From Streptococcus anginosus (lineage in GTDB: Bacteria; Bacillota; Bacilli; Lactobacillales; Streptococcaceae): 64,000 bases of DNA. The stretch covers positions 468,501-532,500 of the forward strand of contig NZ_CP012719.1 in NCBI RefSeq assembly GCF_001697145.1, written 5' to 3'. Under the pieces are notes generated by a model. The model did no database searches, was not told the origin of the DNA, and saw only the letters and a program-made list of their open reading frames with translations. Positions 53,001-60,326 of the stretch are shown here, in pieces (position 1 is the stretch's first letter; the number at the start of each line of letters is the position of its first letter). The position numbers were made by a program, and so were the translations under genes.

Positions 53001-54542
53001 TTATTGTTTGTATATTCCCTTGACTGACCCGATCAGGCTTTTTTCTTGCCAGCTTTGAGGGGCTATTCTCTTTTTGTCTTTTTCAGATACTCTAAAACTC
53101 TTTACAGTGTATTTATTCTTTGTTTCCTTGTTCAATATTGCTGTTACTTTCTGACCATGCCCGTAAAGATTGGGGTCGTTAATGCCTTCATTGCTTGTAA
53201 AGTCTTTTAGCCAATCTTTAATGATTGCTAGTGGGACATGTTGCAATTCGTGGTAGCCGTTAGGTATGTAGAATGTGGTGACAAATGAAAAATAAAAATC
53301 ATTATTTATTTTGTATTCGCTTAATAGTTCCTTTACTGCTTGGGGTTCTATGAATTTATCAAACTTTTCAAGGTTCAATATGCGATAAAGTACCCATTCA
53401 AGCAGGCGCTCATCTTTTAAATATTGGTTTTTGATTTCTGGTTTCTCTTTTTGTCCATTAAAATCTGCATTAAAGGGAACGATACACAAACGCCTATACC
53501 ATCCTTGATTTTTAGCTCTCGCCTTTGGCAATTCGTTTCCAGAAAACAAGCAGAAGCATTTGTACACTGCTTCATAGGGTTGTTGGTGCTTAGGATTAAC
53601 ATGTACACTATCGCCTGTGACTACACTCATAAGGTCACTTACTTCATCAAGATACTTGTTAGAAATATCATCTCCTATATTACAGACCTTTCCTTCAAGA
53701 GCACTTAGTTGAAAGCTTTCTTCAAATTGATTGGGTTTAAGGTTGCTGATATTCTTAGCGCCTATTAAATTTATTAAAAGAGATTGAAACGTCCCTTTTC
53801 CGTTGTTTCCTTCACCGTACAAAATCGCCATCTTTCCTCTTGTGTAGTTAGGGTTAATAGCTTCATTCATAATCTGCCATAATAGAGTAACAATATCCTC
53901 ATCATTACAAGCAATAGATTTTAACCACTCATCAAAATCAAACCACTTGTCTAGAATTGGCTTCATAGGTTTATCATGGTATGCTGTATTGATTTTACTT
54001 TTTATGATATAACTAGGAGAAAACGGTAGCAGAGCCTTTCTTTTCAAATCAAAGATACCATTTTTCACAGGTATCAGGTTTCTATCTGATAACGGTTCTT
54101 TTAGTTTTGTCATCGTGCGCAAAACAATCTGAATTTCTCTAAAGTGCTTACTCCTCAGACGACTGTCAAATTCGATACATAACTTGTTAAAAATATCAAC
54201 ACTAGCTATATAGATACCCTCATCCAAATTATACAAGTAAAGTAAGTTCTGATCTGTTGTAATACCTCTTCCGATAAAGACAAAGTAACAAGTTTTTTTT
54301 AGAATATTAGCCACATCAAGCGGTCTAGGTAATGCTGTTTTTTTACTTTTTACCTGTCCTTTTTTCTCTCCATTAGTGTAAAATTCGGTCACGGTGTTAG
54401 CTTCCCGCCATTTTTTCCCCGCTTCATGTAAAGTATTATAAAGTTCTTTCATAGTCTGCGGTGCTGGTATTTCTGTCTTATCTAGTAGCTGTGTTTTCTC
54501 TTCATTTCCGTAAATTTCTTTTAAAATTCCGTTTTTATCCAA
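53001..54542 (-). CDS. P4-family phage/plasmid primase-helicase
   Basis: This is an SF3-type replication initiator helicase with a D5_N-like N-terminal part. Walker A is YGEGNNGKGTFQSLL near the middle; Walker B and motif C follow (VTGDSVHVNPKH, CLFSGNELPK). The start is placed at TTG 54542 (DKNGILKEIYG) because agggggag lies six bases upstream; it overlaps the preceding stop by eight bases and gives 513 residues. A longer frame to 54578 is open but has no ribosome-binding site. It probably binds the adjacent iterons. Confidence 0.88.
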   Translation of the reverse strand: MDKNGILKEIYGNEEKTQLLDKTEIPAPQTMKELYNTLHEAGKKWREANTVTEFYTNGEKKGQVKSKKTALPRPLDVANILKKTCYFVFIGRGITTDQNLLYLYNLDEGIYIASVDIFNKLCIEFDSRLRSKHFREIQIVLRTMTKLKEPLSDRNLIPVKNGIFDLKRKALLPFSPSYIIKSKINTAYHDKPMKPILDKWFDFDEWLKSIACNDEDIVTLLWQIMNEAINPNYTRGKMAILYGEGNNGKGTFQSLLINLIGAKNISNLKPNQFEESFQLSALEGKVCNIGDDISNKYLDEVSDLMSVVTGDSVHVNPKHQQPYEAVYKCFCLFSGNELPKARAKNQGWYRRLCIVPFNADFNGQKEKPEIKNQYLKDERLLEWVLYRILNLEKFDKFIEPQAVKELLSEYKINNDFYFSFVTTFYIPNGYHELQHVPLAIIKDWLKDFTSNEGINDPNLYGHGQKVTAILNKETKNKYTVKSFRVSEKDKKRIAPQSWQEKSLIGSVKGIYKQ

Positions 54543-55065
54543 TTTTCTCCCCCTTATAAATGTTTGTAATAGTATCAAGAAAAAAGCCTGCTAGGTCAGC
54601 GCGTTTTACAAGATTTGTAAATAACTCTAAGACGGTATCAAAATCATAGCCATGTAAAAATAATAAACGAATAAAATAGGCAACTTCACGCCTTGTATAG
54701 ATACCCTGTGAAACAATATCCAATATCTCTCCTTTTAATTCTATCCATGTTCCTTGTCGATTCTCTACCAGTCTGGTAGATTCCAAATCTTGCAAAATTT
54801 CCAAAAGATCAGCACTAGCCAGTGCTATTTTCTTATCCCTTACCAATATCCAACCTTTTTTGGTGTCACTTTTGGACGGATCGTCGGTTGTCGTCTTTAC
54901 TATGATGTCCGTATAAGAAAAAGCTATCAACTCACGACCTAAGGGGGCAAAGTATAAAAATTTGTAAAAATCTCCATTCTTTAAAACTTTGGTAGGATTA
55001 TGCTTCAAAAATCCAAATAATCCTAGCTTATTAGTATGTAAAGTTAACTCAATAATTTCATACAT
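54535..55065 (-). CDS. Primase-like accessory protein (tentative)
   Basis: This 176-residue protein precedes the P4-type helicase gene and overlaps it. In PICI-type elements this slot encodes a primase C-terminal-domain protein (Pri). The C-terminal EVAYFIRLLFLHGYDFDTV helix is compatible with a PriCT-like bundle, but no catalytic primase motif is visible. The name is by position; the sequence itself I do not recognise. Confidence 0.55.
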   Translation of the reverse strand: MYEIIELTLHTNKLGLFGFLKHNPTKVLKNGDFYKFLYFAPLGRELIAFSYTDIIVKTTTDDPSKSDTKKGWILVRDKKIALASADLLEILQDLESTRLVENRQGTWIELKGEILDIVSQGIYTRREVAYFIRLLFLHGYDFDTVLELFTNLVKRADLAGFFLDTITNIYKGEKIG

Positions 55066-55067
55066 AT

Positions 55068-55391
55068 CTAATCCTTTCTTTGCTTTTTCAAATGCTTTAA
55101 GTGTGCATTATTTTTTTCATGGTTATCAACCCCCAAAAATATCAGAACATCACTAGCTTTATAGAAAACTTTTCTAGTATCTTCTAGTGGCGGGCGGTAT
55201 CGTTTTAAACCTGCTTTTTCCCAACGTGCCAAGGTTTTGGATTTTATTCCTAATTCTTCCTTGACCTGTTGGGCTGTCATTAGTCCGAGCTGTCTTGGCT
55301 TTGGTTGCGTGTAAGACTGCAGAAAGTTAGAAAGCAAGGTTAAGGCTTCCGTCTTTAATTGTGTTTCTGTATCTAAGCTAAATAATGCCAT
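55068..55391 (-). CDS. MerR/excisionase-type HTH protein
   Basis: This 107-residue protein has a winged helix-turn-helix, MTAQQVKEELGIKSKTLARW near residues 38-57, followed by GLKRYRPPLEDTRKVFYKASDV, a typical MerR/Xis wing. It may act as excisionase or as a replication-operon regulator. It lies immediately downstream of the palindrome cluster (55489-55854), to which it may bind. That link is inference. Confidence 0.7.
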   Translation of the reverse strand: MALFSLDTETQLKTEALTLLSNFLQSYTQPKPRQLGLMTAQQVKEELGIKSKTLARWEKAGLKRYRPPLEDTRKVFYKASDVLIFLGVDNHEKNNAHLKHLKKQRKD

Positions 55392-55488
55392 ATTAACCGC
55401 CTTTCAAATATTTATCTTGTTTTTTAAGGTATTCTCGCTTTACTTTGTTCGATAGAGTGGCTATAAGGTATAGGGGTTCGACTGCTTA

Positions 55489-55854
55489 AATTCTGCCATG
55501 TGTCAGAATTTGGAAGTTCTCTTGCAACCTTCATCATTCTGTTAGCTTCCCAAATGCGACCATGTGGCCGTTTTGGGGATTTTCTTTAAGACCAATAGCT
55601 ACCAAATCTCTCAACGTTGAGTAATTCGAAAGAGAGCAAGTAGCTTTAAATGTCGTAACGTTTCGACATTCCGATTCAACCCTGCATTTATGTTCATTCC
55701 TAGATGTTGGTATGTGCCAACATATCGCTAAAATGTGGACAACGTTGTCTACATTTCCCAACGTCGGGAAATTTCTAAACTTAATTAAATGTTTCAACGT
55801 TGAGAGATTTGGTAAAATGCTGATGTTTCTAAATCGTTCAATGTTGAACGATTT
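55489..55854. repeat. Cluster of nine palindromes in a non-coding gap
   Basis: Nine inverted repeats are spaced at 19-64 bases. They include AAATTCTG/CAGAATTT (around 55489-55510), an imperfect one at 55549-55577, CTCAACGTTGAG (55610-55621), AATGTCG/CGACATT (55649-55670) and ATGTTGG/CCAACAT (55704-55723). The rest are a 26-bp palindrome (55731-55756), TTTCCC/GGGAAA (55754-55771), TCAACGTTGA (55794-55803) and a 24-bp palindrome (55831-55854). Many share a CAACGTTG core. Open frames on both strands here look accidental. Confidence 0.75.
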
Positions 55855-55871
55855 TAAGTTTTTGCTGTATT

Positions 55872-56072
55872 CTAGTTATATCTTTTCCCTGCAAGTTGTA
55901 TATAAGCCCCATAGTGAGGGTTTAACTTATCTGTATCTTTTTCCTCTCGCTTTGTCTTTATTTCAAAATCGAGCTTAAAATAACTTTCAAAGTTCCATAA
56001 CTTCCAAAGCAACCAACTAAAGAAGAAAATCAGTATAATCGTTTGTTCTGGTGTTAAATCTAACTCATTCAT
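55872..56072 (-). CDS. Small single-pass membrane protein
   Basis: This 66-residue protein has one hydrophobic segment (about residues 10-26, TIILIFFFSWLLWKLW) and a charged C-terminal tail. It overlaps the upstream gene by eight bases, with aagaaagagaag as ribosome-binding site. Its function is unknown; small membrane proteins of this kind are frequent in satellites and phages. Confidence 0.6.
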   Translation of the reverse strand: MNELDLTPEQTIILIFFFSWLLWKLWNFESYFKLDFEIKTKREEKDTDKLNPHYGAYIQLAGKRYN

Positions 56073-56463
56073 GACGCAACTTCTCTTTCTTTGCTAATTT
56101 TTTAATATGTTCAAAGTCAAATAGTGCCAGTTGTAAGTACCACATAGGATTGTCTGCGGTTCCGTTATCATTGTATCCGTCTTTGAATAAAGCTAAACGA
56201 GTTTTTTCAATATTTGATTTCATTCCATTCAAAGCATGCTCAATGGGAGAAAGTTCGCCCTGTAACACCCGTTTCACGTCTTCATGAAAATATTTCATCA
56301 TAATATCAGTTAAGAAGTGCAGTGTTCTTCCCGTATTGGGATCCAGTTGATAAACTTTACTAATTACGTCTTGCAATTCTTCTGATATTGCATTTTTAAT
56401 AGGTTTATATTCTTGATTATCAACATTAAATTTGGCTAATATAGAGATGTTTTCTTTTTTCAT
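56065..56463 (-). CDS. Hypothetical protein of the element
   Basis: This 132-residue soluble, mostly helical protein is not recognised. It has no transmembrane segment or cysteine motif. It is preceded by agaaagagg and starts the leftward operon that includes the small membrane protein, the HTH protein and the replication genes, although the palindrome cluster interrupts this row. Confidence 0.6.
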   Translation of the reverse strand: MKKENISILAKFNVDNQEYKPIKNAISEELQDVISKVYQLDPNTGRTLHFLTDIMMKYFHEDVKRVLQGELSPIEHALNGMKSNIEKTRLALFKDGYNDNGTADNPMWYLQLALFDFEHIKKLAKKEKLRHE

Positions 56464-56529
56464 GCTTAATCCTCTTTCTATTCTAAGTTAAGGAATCCTT
56501 ATTTTAGATTTTCTATTTATTTTTATATA

Positions 56530-56558
56530 TGGCAATATCTGCTAGATTATGGTATAAT
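56530..56558 (+). promoter_or_regulatory. Plus-strand promoter of the candidate small RNA
   Basis: TGGCAA (56530-56535), a 17-base spacer and an extended -10, TGGTATAAT (56550-56558). It points away from the leftward genes, into a region without a gene on the plus strand. Confidence 0.6.
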
Positions 56559-56564
56559 CTAAAT

Positions 56565-56662
56565 ATAAAATAACTAAAACCCTTACGGCTTGCCTGCTGT
56601 ATTATTTTAGTTGATTGTGTGAAAAGCCTTGTAAGTTTGCCGACTGCTAAGGCTTTTTTGTT
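56565..56662 (+). ncRNA. Candidate small RNA of the element
   Basis: A promoter (56530-56558) and a rho-independent terminator (AAAAGCCTT/AAGGCTTTTTT, 56622-56659) bracket about 95 bases with no open frame. The 5' part folds as AACTAAAA/TTTTAGTT (56572-56579/56604-56611) and exposes the loop ttacggcttgcctgctg. The same 17 bases, within a 26-base near-repeat, lie in the leader of the integrase gene (58805-58830). The terminator may instead serve leftward transcripts. Confidence 0.5.
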
Positions 56663-56776
56663 GTTTCTCTGTAATGCTGCTTCTTGTTTGTTTTAACAAT
56701 TTATTTTTGTTTGGGGGTATAATTATACCTGCGATATATTTCAGTTTCGTTTTTGCCCATTTTACTTGGGCGAAAA

Positions 56777-57061
56777 TTAGCTTAAAATCGATTTTAAACG
56801 CTCTGCGTTCCTTCGTTTTTGTTCTTCTGTCATTTTTGCTTTTTTTCTGACAAATGGATTGACAGAAAAATCATTAAGATTTGATAATTTAGCTCGTACA
56901 GAGATGCAAAAATTATTCTCAAATTCTTTTTTGATGCTTTCAAAAGCGTGTTCCATTTTCAAAATCTTCGTAACGTGTCGCCGCACATTACTTTCAAAAT
57001 ACCAACAATTATCTAGTTCATCGTAACGGATAACCGTCTCACGTTCTTCTGGTAGATACAT
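56777..57061 (-). CDS. Hypothetical protein of the element
   Basis: This 94-residue soluble protein is not recognised. Its C-terminus is strongly basic (RKKAKMTEEQKRRNAERLKS), which suggests nucleic-acid binding. It starts two bases after the Rha-like gene with a perfect aaggagg, so the two are cotranscribed. Confidence 0.6.
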   Translation of the reverse strand: MYLPEERETVIRYDELDNCWYFESNVRRHVTKILKMEHAFESIKKEFENNFCISVRAKLSNLNDFSVNPFVRKKAKMTEEQKRRNAERLKSILS

Positions 57062-57063
57062 TT

Positions 57064-57681
57064 TTATCCTCCTTGTGTCTGTTTTCTAAAGACTATGGTT
57101 TTTATTTCCTGGTAGGTCATATCTAGGTTAATCATAGCGATAGCCATATCTTCTAATGCTTGGTATCTGATAAGTTCATCACTAGTTAAGCTATTAATAC
57201 CGTTATGTCCATTACGTGCTACCATAAGTTGACGCTTATTCATACCGCTAGCACCCTTTAGTAAAAGATTATTTACTGTACTGTGAGCGTGCTTAGGGGC
57301 ATTCTCCCAATGTTCTATAGCCTCATGTAGGCTTTTTCTTTTGGGCAGTTCTAAAGCACGCTGCAGCTTAAACTGTGCTAGCTCGTCCCGCATTTCAAAG
57401 AATGCTTTGACTAGATTTGTTTTAAATTCTTTAACTGGCTCGGTGTTACGTAAGTAAGTGATTAACAACGTAGCTTGTTGCTCATTCAGAATATAGTCAC
57501 GTACATTTTGCCCAGCCTCTGAAGGTGAAATTTTAAATGTCACCTTTCCAAACTTCTCACAGTCTGCTCGGTGCTTATTCAGTAATATTTTCAAATGCCT
57601 ATGTTTTACCTCTGCACATTCTGCAATAATGCTTGAAAGTGTATACGGCTCTCTCTTGCCGTCCATGTAAACTAATTCCAT
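57064..57681 (-). CDS. Rha-family phage regulatory protein
   Basis: This 205-residue protein has an N-terminal Rha domain (LSSIIAECAEVKHRHLKILL, EQQATLLITYLRNTEPVKEF, LVKAFFEMRDEL). Rha proteins are found in prophages and satellites, where they act as regulators or antirepressors. The C-terminal part (about 110-205) is a separate helical region. The gene lies between the XRE-type regulator and a basic small protein in the leftward operon. Confidence 0.82.
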   Translation of the reverse strand: MELVYMDGKREPYTLSSIIAECAEVKHRHLKILLNKHRADCEKFGKVTFKISPSEAGQNVRDYILNEQQATLLITYLRNTEPVKEFKTNLVKAFFEMRDELAQFKLQRALELPKRKSLHEAIEHWENAPKHAHSTVNNLLLKGASGMNKRQLMVARNGHNGINSLTSDELIRYQALEDMAIAMINLDMTYQEIKTIVFRKQTQGG

Positions 57682-57698
57682 GTGTGCCTACTCCTTTC

Positions 57699-57881
57699 TT
57701 ATTCCTCTAGCCATGAGATAACCGCGGTGTAAATTCGGCGCGGCGCATCATAATCACCGCGTTCTACTTTGGACAAGGTGACGTGAGTTGTTCCCAACTT
57801 TTCAGCAAGTTCTTTTGCTGTAATACGCTCAATAGCACGTTTTACCCGTACACGTTGAGCCATATCTTCGGTAATTAGCAT
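57699..57881 (-). CDS. XRE-family HTH regulator (Cro-like)
   Basis: This 60-residue Cro/CI-type protein consists of one helix-turn-helix (TAKELAEKLGTTHVTLSKVE). The start at 57881 (MLITEDMAQ) is chosen because gaggagg lies at proper distance; the longer frame would begin inside this ribosome-binding site. It is divergent from the CI-like repressor at 58105, with an operator between them. Confidence 0.82.
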   Translation of the reverse strand: MLITEDMAQRVRVKRAIERITAKELAEKLGTTHVTLSKVERGDYDAPRRIYTAVISWLEE

Positions 57882-57958
57882 TCTATACCTCCTCACAAGT
57901 TAATAAAAAAGTAAAAGGTAGACGGTTAAAAGGTTGTGGTTTTATTTGTCTGCCTCCC

Positions 57959-57992
57959 AACTTTAAGTGAAGTTTTTCATCACTTTAAAGTT
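57959..57992. promoter_or_regulatory. Operator between the divergent repressor genes
   Basis: AACTTTAAGTGA (57959-57970) and TCACTTTAAAGTT (57980-57992) form an inverted repeat with one base difference. Further TCACTTTT elements follow near 58008 and 58052. This is the control switch of the element. Confidence 0.65.
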
Positions 57993-58104
57993 ATAGTGTT
58001 ATTTTATATCACTTTTTTTAATATTGTCAATAGTTTTATGATATTTTTTTTCACTTTTTCTATACTTTTACTTCTCAATATGATAAAATGACCGTTGAAA
58101 GGTT

Positions 58105-58728
58105 GTGATTAAATTGAATAGGATTAAAGAGTTACGTCAAAAAGAAAAGCTAACACAAGAAGAGTTAGCCAATAAAATAGGAGTAACAAAAAGAACTATA
58201 ATAGCCTGGGAGAAGGGCGAACGTCAAATAAAACAAGATAAAGCCCAGCAACTAGCGGATTATTTCGGAGTGAGTGTTAGGTATCTGTTGGGGTATGAAG
58301 ATGACTATTTATCATCAATGATAAAAAAGTACGAAGAGAGCATGAAAAACCCTGCTGATTTTGGTGGGTATGGCCTTCTAGCACTGACACGAGGGACAGA
58401 AGTGCAGGATAAAGTTATAGAAGCTCTTAGACACGCCACAGACTACTATGGGGAGCGAGCACTGAACAGAAAAGAAGCAGAAAAATGGGATGAAGAACGA
58501 CGGGCTGAAATATTGGAAAGCCTAAAAGACTATTCAGATAATATAATAGGGCGTTTCCTAGCTGGTTTAATGTCCCTTTCTGATGAATTAAAAATACCCA
58601 TTGTTGATTTTCTAACCTTAGAAGATAAAGATAAAGCAGCCGTTAGTCAAATTATAATATCTCTAGCCGATAATCCAGTTATGCATAAAGATTATTCAAG
58701 CCAGCAAAAAACACAGAAGGATAACTAA
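58105..58728 (+). CDS. CI/Stl-like repressor of the element
   Basis: This 207-residue protein has an N-terminal XRE helix-turn-helix (LTQEELANKIGVTKRTIIAWE) and a C-terminal part without the Ser-Lys autocleavage site of LexA-like CI proteins. Such a build fits a satellite master repressor (Stl type) relieved by a helper-phage protein rather than by RecA. The start is GTG 58105 or TTG 58114. It faces the same way as the integrase. Confidence 0.82.
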   Translation: MIKLNRIKELRQKEKLTQEELANKIGVTKRTIIAWEKGERQIKQDKAQQLADYFGVSVRYLLGYEDDYLSSMIKKYEESMKNPADFGGYGLLALTRGTEVQDKVIEALRHATDYYGERALNRKEAEKWDEERRAEILESLKDYSDNIIGRFLAGLMSLSDELKIPIVDFLTLEDKDKAAVSQIIISLADNPVMHKDYSSQQKTQKDN

Positions 58729-58804
58729 AGCAGATAACCCCATAAAACTCATTTAAGCCTCGGTTTCTTATAGAATAGACGCATTCTTATGATGTAAACC
58801 CAAT

Positions 58805-58830
58805 CTAAAACTTTTACGGCTTGCCTGCTG
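58805..58830 (+). repeat. 26-base near-repeat in the integrase leader
   Basis: ctaaaac-NN-ttacggcttgcctgctg is repeated at 56574-56599 with two differences. Its 11-base core CTTGCCTGCTG is also present inverted at 50397-50407. It ends 18 bases before the integrase start. Confidence 0.6.
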
Positions 58831-58848
58831 ATGGAAAGGGGTATCATC

Positions 58849-59994
58849 ATGAAAATAACAGAAGTCAAAAAGAAAAACGGTACAACAGTGTACCGTGCTA
58901 GTGTTTATCTCGGTGTTGACCAGGTAACAGGTAAGAAAGTAAAAACCAGCGTGACAGGACGGACAAGAAAAGAGGTTAAAGCAAAAGCTCAACAAGCCCA
59001 GATAGATTTTAAACTTAATGGATCAACAGTTAAAAAGGAGATGCAAGTCAGAACCTATCAGGAACTCGCTGACTTATGGTTACGCAGTTACCAACTTACG
59101 GTCAAACCTCAAACTTTTAGGGCTACCCAAAGAATGCTCTATAATCATCTTATCCCAGCATTTGGGACTATGAAACCTAATAAGATAACAGTTTACTATA
59201 TTCAAGACTTTATCAATGATTTATCAAAGGAGTTAGTTCATTATAGTGTAGTACACTCAATAAATAGGCGTGTTTTACAGTATGGTGTATCTCTGCAGTT
59301 GTTGCCATTCAACCCTGCTAGAGATGTTATATTACCTAAAGTGCCAAAACGTGAAAATAAGGTTATCAAATTCATAGCTCCAGAGAACATAAAGGCTTTA
59401 ATGGATTATATGGAAAGTCTTTCTAATCAAAAATATGGTTATTATCTCGACTATGTGTTATATAGTGTTTTACTTGCCACGGGTTGTCGTTTTGGTGAAG
59501 TGGTAGCGCTAGAATGGTCAGATATTGACCTAAAGGAAAAGACTATTAGTATTACAAAGAACTATAATAGACTGTTAAAGCTCATAGGTACACCAAAGAG
59601 TAAAGCAGGAGTTAGAGTAATCAGCATAGACAAGAAAACGGTCAACATGTTACGCCTTTATAAGAATAGACAAAGGCAATTATTCCTAGAAGTTGATTCA
59701 CAAGTTCCGACCGTAGTCTTTGCAACTCCAACAAAGGAATATCAAAATATGGCTACCAGGCAAGAGAGTTTAGATAGACGTTTGAAAGAAATTAACTGTC
59801 CACGATTTACCTTTCACGCTTTTCGCCATACTCACGCTAGTTTATTGCTAAATGCTGGGATCAGTTACAAAGAATTACAGTATCGCTTAGGTCATGCTAC
59901 CCTAGCTACGACTATGGATATTTATAGTCACCTATCAAAGGACAAAGAAAAAGAAGCCGTTTCATATTACGAAAAGGCTATAAATAATTTATAA
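58849..59994 (+). CDS. int: Tyrosine site-specific integrase
   Basis: This phage-type integrase has an N-terminal arm-binding domain (about 1-55), a SAM-like core-binding domain (about 60-150) and a C-terminal catalytic domain. The Arg of the tetrad is in ATGCRFGEVVALEWSDID, His-x-x-Arg in FHAFRHTHASLL, the second His in RLGHATLATT and the nucleophile in MDIYSHLSKD. The start at 58849 (MKITEVKKK) follows gaaagggg and gives 381 residues. It is adjacent to attR, whose core lies in the DUF2829 gene. Confidence 0.94.
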   Translation: MKITEVKKKNGTTVYRASVYLGVDQVTGKKVKTSVTGRTRKEVKAKAQQAQIDFKLNGSTVKKEMQVRTYQELADLWLRSYQLTVKPQTFRATQRMLYNHLIPAFGTMKPNKITVYYIQDFINDLSKELVHYSVVHSINRRVLQYGVSLQLLPFNPARDVILPKVPKRENKVIKFIAPENIKALMDYMESLSNQKYGYYLDYVLYSVLLATGCRFGEVVALEWSDIDLKEKTISITKNYNRLLKLIGTPKSKAGVRVISIDKKTVNMLRLYKNRQRQLFLEVDSQVPTVVFATPTKEYQNMATRQESLDRRLKEINCPRFTFHAFRHTHASLLLNAGISYKELQYRLGHATLATTMDIYSHLSKDKEKEAVSYYEKAINNL

Positions 59995-60010
59995 GTCCAC
60001 AAAAAAGGGA
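59993..60010 (+). repeat. Possible integrase arm-type repeat near attR
   Basis: AAGTCCACAAAAAAGGGA matches 50342-50357 with a two-base insertion. It overlaps the integrase stop codon. Confidence 0.4.
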
Positions 60011-60089
60011 ACAAATTCATAAAATAACTCATTACATGGTTCAAGAAACCTTGTTAAATCAACGTTTATAAACGATAAAGGAGAAAACA

Positions 60090-60109
60090 ATGACATTTGA
60101 AGAAATTTT
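60090..60109 (+). repeat. attR: 20-bp core of the integrated element
   Basis: This is the second copy of ATGACATTTGAAGAAATTTT. It includes the start codon of the DUF2829 gene, which is rebuilt intact here with an element-derived aaaggag ribosome-binding site. Confidence 0.88.
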
Positions 60110-60326
60110 ACCAGGTCTGAAAGCTAAGAAGAAATACGTTCGTACTGGTTGGGGTGGGGCAGAGAACTACATCCAGCTTTTTGACAGTATTGAACAAAAT
60201 GGAGTGACACTTGATGTGACTCCGTACTTTCTTATCAACGTGTCAGGCGAAGGGGAAGGCTTTTCCATGTGGAGCCCAACTCCTTGTGATGTCTTAGCAG
60301 ATGACTGGGTGGAAGTTCATGACTAA
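60090..60326 (+). CDS. DUF2829 (Tad2-family) protein
   Basis: This 78-residue protein matches DUF2829: TFEEILPGLKAKKKYVRTGW at the start and WSPTPCDVLADDWVEV at the end. The family includes the phage protein Tad2, which sequesters the Thoeris signal gcADPR. The cellular role of chromosomal members is unknown. The first 20 bases form the attachment site of the neighbouring element, so upstream control now comes from element DNA. It overlaps the next gene by eight bases. Confidence 0.82.
   Translation: MTFEEILPGLKAKKKYVRTGWGGAENYIQLFDSIEQNGVTLDVTPYFLINVSGEGEGFSMWSPTPCDVLADDWVEVHD

Larger units (their letters stand above)
50220..60109. mobile_element. Satellite-like integrated element (PICI-like), about 9.9 kb
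   Basis: The 20-bp direct repeat at both ends, a tyrosine integrase next to the right end, divergent XRE regulators, a Rha-like regulator, an excisionase-like HTH protein, a P4-type primase/helicase and a ClpP-like prohead protease make an integrated element. There are no terminase large subunit, portal, major capsid, tail, holin or conjugation genes. The layout (integrase and repressor facing away from a long replication operon) is that of phage-inducible chromosomal islands. That class name is inference from layout. Confidence 0.8.

Noticed and set aside
55465..55495. tRNA 3'-end-like sequence (agtcgaacccctatacctta on the minus strand)
   Set aside because: No acceptor, D or anticodon arm could be placed around it.
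55534..55797. Minus-strand 87-codon open frame in the palindrome cluster
   Set aside because: It has no ribosome-binding site, an implausible composition and is made of the palindromes themselves.
50220..60109. Complete prophage or conjugative element
   Set aside because: No terminase large subunit, portal, major capsid, tail, lysis, relaxase or type IV secretion gene is visible, and the size is only 9.9 kb.
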